Positions 7,854 through 15,338 of a stretch of 38,982 nucleotides of DNA are shown in pieces. Origin of the DNA: Dyella_B sp035486915 (GTDB lineage: Bacteria > Pseudomonadota > Gammaproteobacteria > Xanthomonadales > Rhodanobacteraceae); contig NZ_DATHMR010000132.1 of assembly GCF_035486915.1 (NCBI RefSeq), forward strand, positions 1 through 38,982. The letters are read 5' to 3'. The position numbers and the translations under genes are program-made. The notes under the pieces are model-generated. The model saw nothing but the letters and a program-made list of their open reading frames with translations, was not told the DNA's origin and ran no database searches. How positions within the stretch are numbered: the stretch's first letter is position 1; every line of letters starts with the position of its first letter.

Positions 7854-8450
7854 ATGGGCGTTTCAAAGCAGCAAGCTATTGAAAATAAAAGGGCAATCGT
7901 TGCCGCAGCGGAAAAGCTCTTCCGCGAGCGCGGGGTGGCCGCGGTGGGGTTGGCCGAGCTGACTAAGGCCGCGGGCTTCACCCAGGGCGGCTTTTACAAC
8001 CACTTCAAATCGAAAGATGCCCTGGTCGCTGCGGCCATGGAGAGGGCGTTGGAGGATGGCGCCGCCCAGCTCGTCGACGGTATGCAGGCGTCGAAGGCGA
8101 AGGCGAGCGACCCCTTGAAGGGATACATGGATTGGTACCTGTCCGCCGCGCACCTGACCAATATCGAAGCGGGTTGTCCGTTGACCGCGTACGCCGGCGA
8201 TGTCCGCCGACTCGGCAAGGAAGCGCGGCAATCGTACGTGCGCGGACTGGAATGGAATTTCGATCAGATGATGAGTGTGGTCGACGGCGAAAATGCGCAA
8301 GAGAAAAGAAAAAAAGTCATCACGCTCTTCAGTCAGATGGTCGGATCGCTGGTGCTCTCACGCGCCGTCGTCGAGGCAGATCCTGACCTCGCCGAGGAAA
8401 TACTGAAAGATGGGCGTCAGCAGTTGCAGCAGGCCATCTCCTCTGACTAA
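7854..8450 (+). CDS. TetR/AcrR family transcriptional regulator
   Basis: A dimeric DNA-binding repressor of 198 residues. The N-terminal three-helix domain is clear: IVAAAEKLFRERG (helix 1, ~14-26), VGLAELTKAAGFTQGGFYNHFKSKDAL (helix-turn-helix, ~31-57). The C-terminal domain, with GCPLTAYAGDV and a conserved basic/acidic pattern, is the ligand and dimer part, resembling the group of regulators that control SDR or NADH:flavin genes. The ATG at 7854 is chosen because AGGAG lies 7 nt before it; a GTG at 7833 in the same frame would place that site inside the gene. It is divergent from the NTF2-like/SDR operon with twin palindromes between, so it most likely represses both directions. Confidence 0.9.
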   Translation: MGVSKQQAIENKRAIVAAAEKLFRERGVAAVGLAELTKAAGFTQGGFYNHFKSKDALVAAAMERALEDGAAQLVDGMQASKAKASDPLKGYMDWYLSAAHLTNIEAGCPLTAYAGDVRRLGKEARQSYVRGLEWNFDQMMSVVDGENAQEKRKKVITLFSQMVGSLVLSRAVVEADPDLAEEILKDGRQQLQQAISSD

Positions 8451-8671
8451 AGAACATCCCGCGCATGGCTTGGGTTACGTTGCGGCAATCCAACAATGCA
8501 CTCTTACCTTTGCTCGTTGCCATGTCAGCTTTCGACAAAGCGGTCATCGTCTCTTCGCGGCGTATTCGCCGAAATCGCTAGCGGCGCGCGTGGCCAGAAA
8601 CGTTCAAAATTGGCCAACTCAACGCCAGCCAGCGGGTTGATAATCGCGGCTTGCCCCCTGGAGTAATTCCG

Positions 8672-9313
8672 ATGAACGACAACGCCCTGCAAGCCGACTT
8701 GCTTCGCTTGTTCGAGCGCCATGACGTGGAGCTCGAACTGGATGAAGACTGGCTGGTAACCGATGGCGATTTTCCTGCCGTGCGCGCCAGTTGGCATGAC
8801 GGTGCGGCAGGTGAGCCGGGCAGGCTGGATGTGGACGTGGTGATCAGCGAAGAGCGCCATATCGAGGAAAGCTTTGCCGGCATCGGACAGGGTGACGCCG
8901 GTGCGCGCGATGCGCTTATCGCGTTCGAACGCAATGTCTTGTACGTGCTGTTGGCCGCATGCTGGTACGTCACCGACGATCGACGCATTCAACTGCAAAG
9001 CTGGGATCTTGGCATGCGGTCCTGGGATGTGTTCGTCGGCCCGCTGACACTCAGCCGTGACGATGTCGCTGCACCCGAAGGCTTGTTGCCAGCGTTGCAG
9101 GATGCCTTGCGTAATGAATCGCTGAGTGGCGAATTGCACTGGATCCGACTCTTCCATCGCCGCGCGGATGATGGCTCGGTGATGGCCGAGGCACTGCTGG
9201 ATAACCAACCCTGGCCCGGTGGCGATCGCTTGCTGGGCCAGTTGAGCTGGCCGTCAACGGAGAAAGGATATAGCGCGCGTTGCTTCATCGCGCTGGATAT
9301 TCGTGATTACTGA
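8672..9313 (+). CDS. Uncharacterised protein, DUF6348-like
   Basis: A 213-residue soluble, acidic protein. The central part (EESFAGIGQGDAGARDALIAFERNVLYVLLAACW) resembles the DUF6348 family, whose members have a SFAG-type motif followed by an alpha-helical segment; no biochemical role is known to me. There is no signal peptide or membrane helix. Tryptophans are frequent and strands dominate the C-terminal half (LHWIRLFHRR...). The ATG at 8672 has GGAG 9 nt upstream; a longer frame from a TTG at 8651 would overlap that site. It appears monocistronic between the TetR gene and the acetyltransferase. Confidence 0.6.
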   Translation: MNDNALQADLLRLFERHDVELELDEDWLVTDGDFPAVRASWHDGAAGEPGRLDVDVVISEERHIEESFAGIGQGDAGARDALIAFERNVLYVLLAACWYVTDDRRIQLQSWDLGMRSWDVFVGPLTLSRDDVAAPEGLLPALQDALRNESLSGELHWIRLFHRRADDGSVMAEALLDNQPWPGGDRLLGQLSWPSTEKGYSARCFIALDIRDY

Positions 9314-9406
9314 AGCTAAATATCGTCATTGGGCCCTGCCTTGTTCCACGCAGAGAAGGGCGAGCCTTGGATTTCATCTGCCCGATTGAGGAGCAAAGGC
9401 TAAACG

Positions 9407-9859
9407 ATGATCGAGATTGCGCCAGCCACCCTTGCAGACACGCTATCCATACATGAGCTTCTAACCGATTGCGACCTCTCCACATTGGAGGTTCTCGCGC
9501 CGGGCACTATGTACTTTGTCGCGTGTATGGGCGAGAAGCTGGTCGGTGTATGCGGTCTCGAATTCGATGGGGAGTCTGCGCTGCTGCGTAGCGTTGCTGT
9601 CGACAACAGTGCGCGCGGCCGAGGCATCGCAAGAGCTCTGATCGATGGTGCCATCCAGGAACTCCATCGCAGGAGCGTGCGCGTACTATTTCTTTTCAGT
9701 AAAGACACGGGCGCATACTTCGAGAACTTGGGATGGGTAGAAGTGCCAGTCGGCGAGGCAGCCGACGCGCTGCGACAGGCTCCACAAGTTAAACGTTATG
9801 ATCGCGTCGGTTGGTACGTCGACGAGCGTGCTTTCCGCCTTTACTTACCGGCCGGCTGA
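9407..9859 (+). CDS. GNAT acetyltransferase, ArsN2-like
   Basis: A 150-residue acetyl-CoA-dependent N-acetyltransferase. The acetyl-CoA-binding motif A is LLRSVAVDNSARGRGIARALID (about residues 60-77, with the R/Q-x-x-G-x-G/A signature), followed by a strand/helix with LFLFSKDTGAYFENLGWVEV, which is closely like the C-terminal part of ArsN2 proteins (arsenic-resistance associated). No ars genes occur in the window, so a role in arsenic defence is unsupported and the substrate could be another small amine. An AAAGG ribosome site precedes the ATG. It converges on the permease gene, with only one base between the two stop codons. Confidence 0.8.
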   Translation: MIEIAPATLADTLSIHELLTDCDLSTLEVLAPGTMYFVACMGEKLVGVCGLEFDGESALLRSVAVDNSARGRGIARALIDGAIQELHRRSVRVLFLFSKDTGAYFENLGWVEVPVGEAADALRQAPQVKRYDRVGWYVDERAFRLYLPAG

Positions 9860-9860
9860 C

Positions 9861-11084
9861 TCAAACAGAGCGCGTCGCTTCCACCGGCGGCAGTCGCGAC
9901 GCACGCCATGCCGGAACAAACACGGCCGATTGTCCAAGCAACAAGATCACGACCATCCCCACAAGCACATAGGTCAGCGACAGCCGCTGCATCTCGAAGC
10001 GATCCACCAATACGACGTTCAGTGCAACACCCAACAGCGCACCGATCGCGATGCCGCCCACGCTCAACAACAGATTTTCGGTGCAGAAGTAACTGAGAAT
10101 ATCGCGTTTGGTCGCACCCAATGCCCTACGCACACCGATGTGCTTGCGGCGCTGACTTACCCAGAAGCTGGTCAATCCTACGATTCCGGCTGCCGTGGTA
10201 CCGAGCAGCACCATGCAGATAATCCCCATCAGCAACGCCATGCCACGATCGGTGCGATAGGCGCTGGCCCTGATCGCTGCGTAAGGCTCGATGTCCTTAT
10301 CGCCGATCACGCGCAACGGATTGGCGACAATCAGAGCCTGCGGCGCCATATGCAGCACAGCCGTCCATTCGCCCGGTCGTGCGCGCACGACATACGAAGT
10401 GCTGCTATCGAGCAAACGGAATGGAACCAGCAGGGAACGCTCGTCCCAGGCTTGCGAGAACGTGCCGGTGGACGTCTGCATATGCTCCACGACGCCCACG
10501 ATCGTGCTGGGTGGTGCGCTGCCGACACAGATCTGCCGCCCCACCGCCGTACCATCCGGAAATAATTTGTCTGCCAGCGCCTTGGTGACGATTACAACGT
10601 GCGGCAACAACGTATCGCGTGCGGCCATCTGGCCGATTTCGTCGGCGCGGAAATTGCGTCCGGCGATCAGCTTCAAACCAAGCGTCGCCAATGCATGATC
10701 ATCGGCAAAATAAATCGCAGACGGCGACGTCGCCGTTTGCTGATCCATCGTATAGCGCACACCTTTGGACCAACCGTCCACACCCAGGGGATAGCCGTTA
10801 GTCGCGTACGCATCCATGACTCCGGGGGCGCGACGCAGCGTTTCCAGATCGGACGCCATGAGGGCCTGCACCTCTTGCTTCGAAGGTTGGCCGATCCACT
10901 GATTGTGAATCACCAGCACATCGGTTTCGTCCACGCCACTGGGCCGCGACAAGCGCGTAACACGCTGATGAATGATCGACAGCGCGTTGCAGACGATCGC
11001 CAGCGTCAGCGCGATCTGCAGCACGATCAAAATCGTGCCGGCCTTATGATGGCGTAGCGCGGAGAGAATCGGCTTGATCTGCAT
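9861..11084 (-). CDS. MacB/FtsX-type ABC transporter permease (second of pair)
   Basis: An inner-membrane permease of 407 residues with MacB topology: one N-terminal helix (~17-38), a large periplasmic domain (~40-275, including the FADDHALATLGLKLIAGRNF and ADKLFPDGTAVGRQI segments typical of MacB_PCD), then three helices (~281-301, 335-358, 368-390). The RRKHIGVRRALGATKRDI stretch after helix 2 is the FtsX/MacB coupling segment. Such proteins use an ATPase on the cytosolic side for mechanotransmission, exporting peptides, antibiotics or lipids. The gene lies 10 nt after the other permease, completing a kinase-regulator-permease-permease operon. No ATPase gene is in the operon. Confidence 0.85.
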   Translation of the reverse strand: MQIKPILSALRHHKAGTILIVLQIALTLAIVCNALSIIHQRVTRLSRPSGVDETDVLVIHNQWIGQPSKQEVQALMASDLETLRRAPGVMDAYATNGYPLGVDGWSKGVRYTMDQQTATSPSAIYFADDHALATLGLKLIAGRNFRADEIGQMAARDTLLPHVVIVTKALADKLFPDGTAVGRQICVGSAPPSTIVGVVEHMQTSTGTFSQAWDERSLLVPFRLLDSSTSYVVRARPGEWTAVLHMAPQALIVANPLRVIGDKDIEPYAAIRASAYRTDRGMALLMGIICMVLLGTTAAGIVGLTSFWVSQRRKHIGVRRALGATKRDILSYFCTENLLLSVGGIAIGALLGVALNVVLVDRFEMQRLSLTYVLVGMVVILLLGQSAVFVPAWRASRLPPVEATRSV

Positions 11085-11094
11085 GTCCGTCGCC

Positions 11095-12414
11095 TTATTG
11101 GGATTTCAGCTGCAGCGATGGCTGCACATGCGCCGCTCGCCATGCCGGATAAAGCGCCGCGATTACCGTGGCGCAGATGGCGACCAGTACCGTCAACAAA
11201 ACCAGCGAAGGCGTGAGATGTGCAAGTTTGGCAATCGCCGGATCGAACAAGAGATCGGTGCCCAGGATGCCCAAGGCAGTAAGCGACAACCCCAGCACGC
11301 CACCTGCAACGCCCACGGCAGTGGCCTCCGCGACGAATTGCCGATAGATCGCACCGCGCGATGCGCCCAACGCGCGACGCACGCCGATTTCGCCGGCGCG
11401 GCGCATGATCTTCGCCAGCAACAAGCCGATGGTATTGACCAGGCAGACCAGCAGAAAGCCAGCTGCGACCAGCAATGAAACCTTGGTCTCCGGCGGTACC
11501 GTTCCTTCGTGATCGAGCCAGTCCGTCAACGCGAAAAGCCTCACATTGGCGGCCCAGCGAAAGCGTCCGCTGCGTTGCTGTTCCGCCGCGTAGCCACTCA
11601 GAAACTGGTTGTACCGCTGTAACGCTGCCGCGTCCGGCAATTCAACCCAAAGCGACACCCAGACGCATTCCGATTTCAGCCAACCGTCCCATCCCGGCAC
11701 CAATGGCCGGATGGAACCGGCGCAACTGTTGTTGCCGTTGCTTCCCGTCTGCATCGCTACTGCACGCGTAAACGGCAGGTAGAAATCCGGCGCATCGCCG
11801 AAGGCGGTGCTGTTGTTGACGTCGTAGAAGCGCGGTTGTGGATTCCAGTTGTCGACGACGCCAACAACACGGTAATCGTGTCCATCCACATCGAGCGTGC
11901 GCCCGACACTGTTGCTGCCGCCATACAGTTGCTGATTGAGGTGCCGGCCGATCACGATGACGTTTGCTTGCGATCGGTCGTCATCGCCAGACCAGCCGTT
12001 GCCGTACAGGAACGTCGCCTCGAACATCGGAAAGAAGTCCGCGTAGGTTGCGTAGCCGTTGGCGGCAAATGGCCGATGCGTACCATCTTGCGGTATGACA
12101 TTTTCCAGCACCGGATAAATCGCCGTCTGGCGCTTTGCCGCGTGCGCCTGCATCAGAGCCATCGCATCGCTATAAGTGAGTGCGTCGGGTAAGTGATTGC
12201 GCGACGAACCGTTCTGCGGTCCAAGATTGTCGATCTGCGGCACAAACAGCTGTGCTGACTTGTCGGGCAGCGGGTTACCGGACACCGCGCGAAAAACAGC
12301 ATAGGTCGTCATCGACGCCGCCACGCCGACGCCCATGATCACGACCATCAACAGCGTCAGTCCCGGACTGCGCCGAAAGCTGCGCAACGCAAGCTGCATG
12401 TAATAAGCGAACAT
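11095..12414 (-). CDS. MacB/FtsX-type ABC transporter permease (first of pair)
   Basis: A 439-residue permease with the same plan as its downstream partner: helix 1 at ~19-40, a periplasmic MacB_PCD-like domain containing VIGRHLNQQLYGG and VGVVDNWNP, and three C-terminal helices with the coupling stretch RRAGEIGVRRALGASR. The two are clearly related but not close copies. The ATG at 12414 is preferred (MFAYYMQLALRSFRRSPG is the standard family start); a frame open to 12483 adds 23 residues of low-complexity Ala/Arg sequence. An AGGAG lies upstream at a rather long distance. The 148-nt gap to the response regulator is the widest in the operon, so an internal promoter is possible. Confidence 0.85.
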   Translation of the reverse strand: MFAYYMQLALRSFRRSPGLTLLMVVIMGVGVAASMTTYAVFRAVSGNPLPDKSAQLFVPQIDNLGPQNGSSRNHLPDALTYSDAMALMQAHAAKRQTAIYPVLENVIPQDGTHRPFAANGYATYADFFPMFEATFLYGNGWSGDDDRSQANVIVIGRHLNQQLYGGSNSVGRTLDVDGHDYRVVGVVDNWNPQPRFYDVNNSTAFGDAPDFYLPFTRAVAMQTGSNGNNSCAGSIRPLVPGWDGWLKSECVWVSLWVELPDAAALQRYNQFLSGYAAEQQRSGRFRWAANVRLFALTDWLDHEGTVPPETKVSLLVAAGFLLVCLVNTIGLLLAKIMRRAGEIGVRRALGASRGAIYRQFVAEATAVGVAGGVLGLSLTALGILGTDLLFDPAIAKLAHLTPSLVLLTVLVAICATVIAALYPAWRAAHVQPSLQLKSQ

Positions 12415-12562
12415 GGCACCCACCGCTCCTGGTAGGGCCGCCTGCCATCGAAAGCGAGCGACCGCTGCTGCACAGGCTGCCAAGGCACGAGGGGGTTCGC
12501 ATGTTTTTTGTGACGATGTGATGCCGATCGGGGGTGAACGGCTGCTGGCGCACGGCGAACGG

Positions 12563-13324
12563 TCAGCGCAGCCCCAAGGCGAGACGCGCGGCCTGCCGGA
12601 AGCGTCGGCTCAGATCGAGCCGCGTTCCATCGTGCAGCACCACTTCCGCATGCCCCTGGAACATCGTGTGCACTTCGCGGATACGGTCCATGTTCACAAC
12701 GATGCTGCGGTGAATGCGCAGGAAGTGATTCGGGTCCAGCGATTCGCACAGATGGCGTAGCGTTTCGCGGTGCAAGTACGTGTTGCCGCCGACGTGTATG
12801 CGTACGTAGTTGTCGTCGGCACGAATCCAGTCGATATCGGCAACCGGAATCACCATGCTCTTTTCCGCCGCCTGCACACTGATGCGCCGCGCATAGCGAT
12901 GGTTACCATCGACGGACAAACGACCATGATCGCTTTGCAGGCCGCGCCAGTGTTTTTTCACGCGATCCATCGCTTGATCGAAACGCGCCTGATCGATGGG
13001 CTTCAACACGTAATCGATCGCATTGGCGTCGAACGCTTCCAGTGCATGCTCGGCAAAGGCGGTCGTGAACACGACCATGGGCAGCGACTCGGCAGCACGG
13101 TCTTCACGTAGCAGGCTGAAACCGTCGCCACCGGGCATCTGGATATCCAGAAACACCAGATCCGGCGACAAGGCTGCGATGGCCTGGGTGGCCTCTTGTA
13201 CGTTGCCACATTCGCCGACCACGTCGACGTCCACATGCGACGCCAGCGCCTGACGCAACGCAACGCGCGCGAGCACTTCGTCGTCGATCAATACGGCGCG
13301 CAGACGTAAGCTCACGGCCTGCAC
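12563..13324 (-). CDS. LytTR-family response regulator
   Basis: A two-component transcription factor of 253 residues. The receiver domain (about 7-125) has the acidic pair Asp14/Asp15, phospho-acceptor Asp60 (VFLDIQMP), Thr87/88 and Lys108 (VLKPID). The C-terminal LytTR DNA-binding domain (about 150-250) shows the family pattern: VADIDWIRADDNYVRIH, LHRETLRHL, FLRIHRSIVVNMDRI and LDLSRRFRQ. LytTR proteins bind pairs of short direct repeats near promoters. The frame overlaps the kinase gene upstream by 13 nt, so the two are translationally coupled. The downstream permease genes are the probable targets, together with self-regulation. Confidence 0.92.
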   Translation of the reverse strand: MQAVSLRLRAVLIDDEVLARVALRQALASHVDVDVVGECGNVQEATQAIAALSPDLVFLDIQMPGGDGFSLLREDRAAESLPMVVFTTAFAEHALEAFDANAIDYVLKPIDQARFDQAMDRVKKHWRGLQSDHGRLSVDGNHRYARRISVQAAEKSMVIPVADIDWIRADDNYVRIHVGGNTYLHRETLRHLCESLDPNHFLRIHRSIVVNMDRIREVHTMFQGHAEVVLHDGTRLDLSRRFRQAARLALGLR

Positions 13325-14397
13325 TCCACGAACGGCAGCCGAAGCTCCACGCGCGTGCCACCATCGGTGCGTCGCGAGAGATCCATCGTCGCCTTGTCGC
13401 CAAACATGGCATTGAGACGCGCACGCGTATTGCTGAGACCGACGCCCTCTACCGCGCCAGCGGCGGGAAGCCCAAGCCCATCGTCTTCCACGCGCAGGTG
13501 CAGCTCATCGTCCACACGTCGCGCCGAAATATGCAATTCGCCGCCGTCGGTTTTGGCGAGCAAGCCATGGCGCAACGCATTCTCCACCAGCGGCTGCAAG
13601 ACAAGGCTTGGCACCATCGCGCGGCCGGCATCGCCCATGTCCACATGCGTCACCAGTCGATCCTGGAAACGTACCTGTTGGATGCCGAGGTAAGACTCCA
13701 GAAATTGCATCTCGCGCGACAACGGCACCTGCTGAGTGTGACGCTCTTCCAGCGTCAGGCGCAGAAAGTCGCTGAGCCTGGCAATCATCAATTTTGCCTG
13801 CGGCGGATCGGCAATCGTGAGCGCGGAAATCGCATTAAGCGTGTTGAACAGAAAATGCGGTTGCAATTGCATACGTAGTGCCTGCAATTGCGATTGTGCA
13901 AGCTGACTTTCCAATTGCGCGCTGCGCAATCGTTCATCCTGCAGGGAGCGCCATGAGGCTATGCCGCGCAACACCACCAGCATCAGCCAATACGTCAACA
14001 GCGCGAGATGGAAATTGTAGACAGCCTCATTGCGGTACAGATCGGCGAGTGTGTAGACATGCCCTTTCGGATTGGGTCCGCATAGCCAGAAGAATAGCTG
14101 CAACATCAGGGCGCTCTGCAAGGCAGCAACGACGATGCTGCACGTGACGTGCACGCCCCAGAACCGTCGCCAGCTGTGTGCAGCCATACGCCCAAGCCAA
14201 CTTACCAGCGGCGTCAGCGCCATCCACAGGTAGAAGTCGATCAAGTTCCATGACAACGCGCGCTGCCATGCAATCGGATGCCCTTCGCTAATGCCACCCA
14301 ACACGTTGCTGGCGGTATACGACAACGCAATCACCGTCCAGAACGCGAATGCGAGGCTCGCTACTTTCAATCGATGCATGCCGGTTGCGTTCGCCAT
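13312..14397 (-). CDS. LytS/YehU-type sensor histidine kinase
   Basis: A membrane sensor kinase of 361 residues. Four N-terminal helices (~11-32, 52-70, 80-106, 126-146) form a compact membrane sensor with almost no periplasmic domain; a linker coiled coil follows (RLRSAQLESQLAQSQLQALRMQ). The phospho-acceptor is His181 in the His_kinase-family motif LQPHFLFNTLNAI, and the ATPase part has N273 (PLVENALRHG), the G box DDGLGLP and GLSNTRARL. The lack of a periplasmic domain suggests it senses the membrane itself or the adjacent permeases. It heads the operon and is divergent from the secreted SnoaL-like gene. Confidence 0.92.
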   Translation of the reverse strand: MANATGMHRLKVASLAFAFWTVIALSYTASNVLGGISEGHPIAWQRALSWNLIDFYLWMALTPLVSWLGRMAAHSWRRFWGVHVTCSIVVAALQSALMLQLFFWLCGPNPKGHVYTLADLYRNEAVYNFHLALLTYWLMLVVLRGIASWRSLQDERLRSAQLESQLAQSQLQALRMQLQPHFLFNTLNAISALTIADPPQAKLMIARLSDFLRLTLEERHTQQVPLSREMQFLESYLGIQQVRFQDRLVTHVDMGDAGRAMVPSLVLQPLVENALRHGLLAKTDGGELHISARRVDDELHLRVEDDGLGLPAAGAVEGVGLSNTRARLNAMFGDKATMDLSRRTDGGTRVELRLPFVECRP

Positions 14398-14678
14398 TCT
14401 CTTCTCGCGGTGCGCAGCGCGCGATGGGTGCAGAGTCGTTGCTTACTCATCGCCGTGTGGGCCCGATGCTGGTGCCTAGTGTGCGAACAATTCATTCGCT
14501 AGGGAAGCACGATTTCGCTCGCGGTGGTGGTGCACATGGCTTTCGATCGCCTCTTTACCGCTCACCCTCGCGATTCGACCGCTCGCCCCGCGCCCGTGGC
14601 GCCCGTCACAAAGCACGTGCCGATGCCCGGTGCATGCCGGATGCTCGGCACACCTTATTCACATCGGAAGAAATGCGC

Positions 14679-15200
14679 ATGGTCATCCTCGCTCACTCTC
14701 GTTCGTTGTTGTCCGTCACCATGGCCGTGGCGACCACGCTGGCGTGCATGGTGTTCACGCCGACTGCCATGGATCTGCACGCGCAGGAAACCAGCGCCGC
14801 AGCAGATGAAACACAGCACACGCAAGCCGGCGTGATGGCGGTGGATGCGCACTGGAGCGTGGCCGAAATGACCGGCGATACCAACTGGCTGAATCAGATG
14901 CTGTTGCCCGAATACCGCTCGGTGAACAACGACGGTACCGTTCACGCCAAAGCGGCGATCCTCGCTGGTGCGGCTAAGCGCAAGGGCACCGACCTTGCCA
15001 AAGCCAAGCAGGATTTCGCCGACTATCAGAAACAACACCCGTATGGCACCGCCGTCACCGTGCAGGGCGACACCGCCATCATCACTTTCTACGATCCAAC
15101 GCTTGGGCCGCAGAAAGGGGTTAAATCCTCAGACATTTTCGTCTATCTGGACGGGCACTGGCACGCCATGTATTCGCAGCACACTGCTCAGCGAGGCTGA
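14679..15200 (+). CDS. Exported SnoaL/DUF4440-like protein
   Basis: A 173-residue exported protein. A signal peptide covers about residues 1-35 (LLSVTMAVATTLACMVF, cleavage near LHAQ), and the mature part has the NTF2-fold pattern of DUF4440 proteins: an N-terminal helix, TNWLNQMLLPEYRSVNNDGTVHAKAAIL, and C-terminal strands (GDTAIITFYDP, DIFVYLDGHWHAMYSQHT). It probably binds or modifies a small periplasmic ligand. The ATG at 14679 has GGAAG 8 nt before it; an ATG two codons earlier is too close to that site, and the long upstream extension of the frame overlaps the divergent kinase gene. The acylase gene starts 138 nt downstream. Confidence 0.78.
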   Translation: MVILAHSRSLLSVTMAVATTLACMVFTPTAMDLHAQETSAAADETQHTQAGVMAVDAHWSVAEMTGDTNWLNQMLLPEYRSVNNDGTVHAKAAILAGAAKRKGTDLAKAKQDFADYQKQHPYGTAVTVQGDTAIITFYDPTLGPQKGVKSSDIFVYLDGHWHAMYSQHTAQRG

Positions 15201-15338
15201 CGAGTACTGTGCTGACCTGGCCAAGGCGAACCGACAAACGTGCCGCACACCGATCACTCCGTAGGTCGGATGTCAGCTTACCGGCGCCGGGGACATTCGC
15301 TAGCATCAGCCGCTTGGGATCGGACTGGCGGCGAAGCG

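Noticed and set aside
14349..14678. N-terminal extension of the secreted SnoaL-like protein
   Set aside because: It would overlap the divergent kinase gene, is Arg-rich and would bury the signal peptide; a good ribosome site precedes the later ATG.
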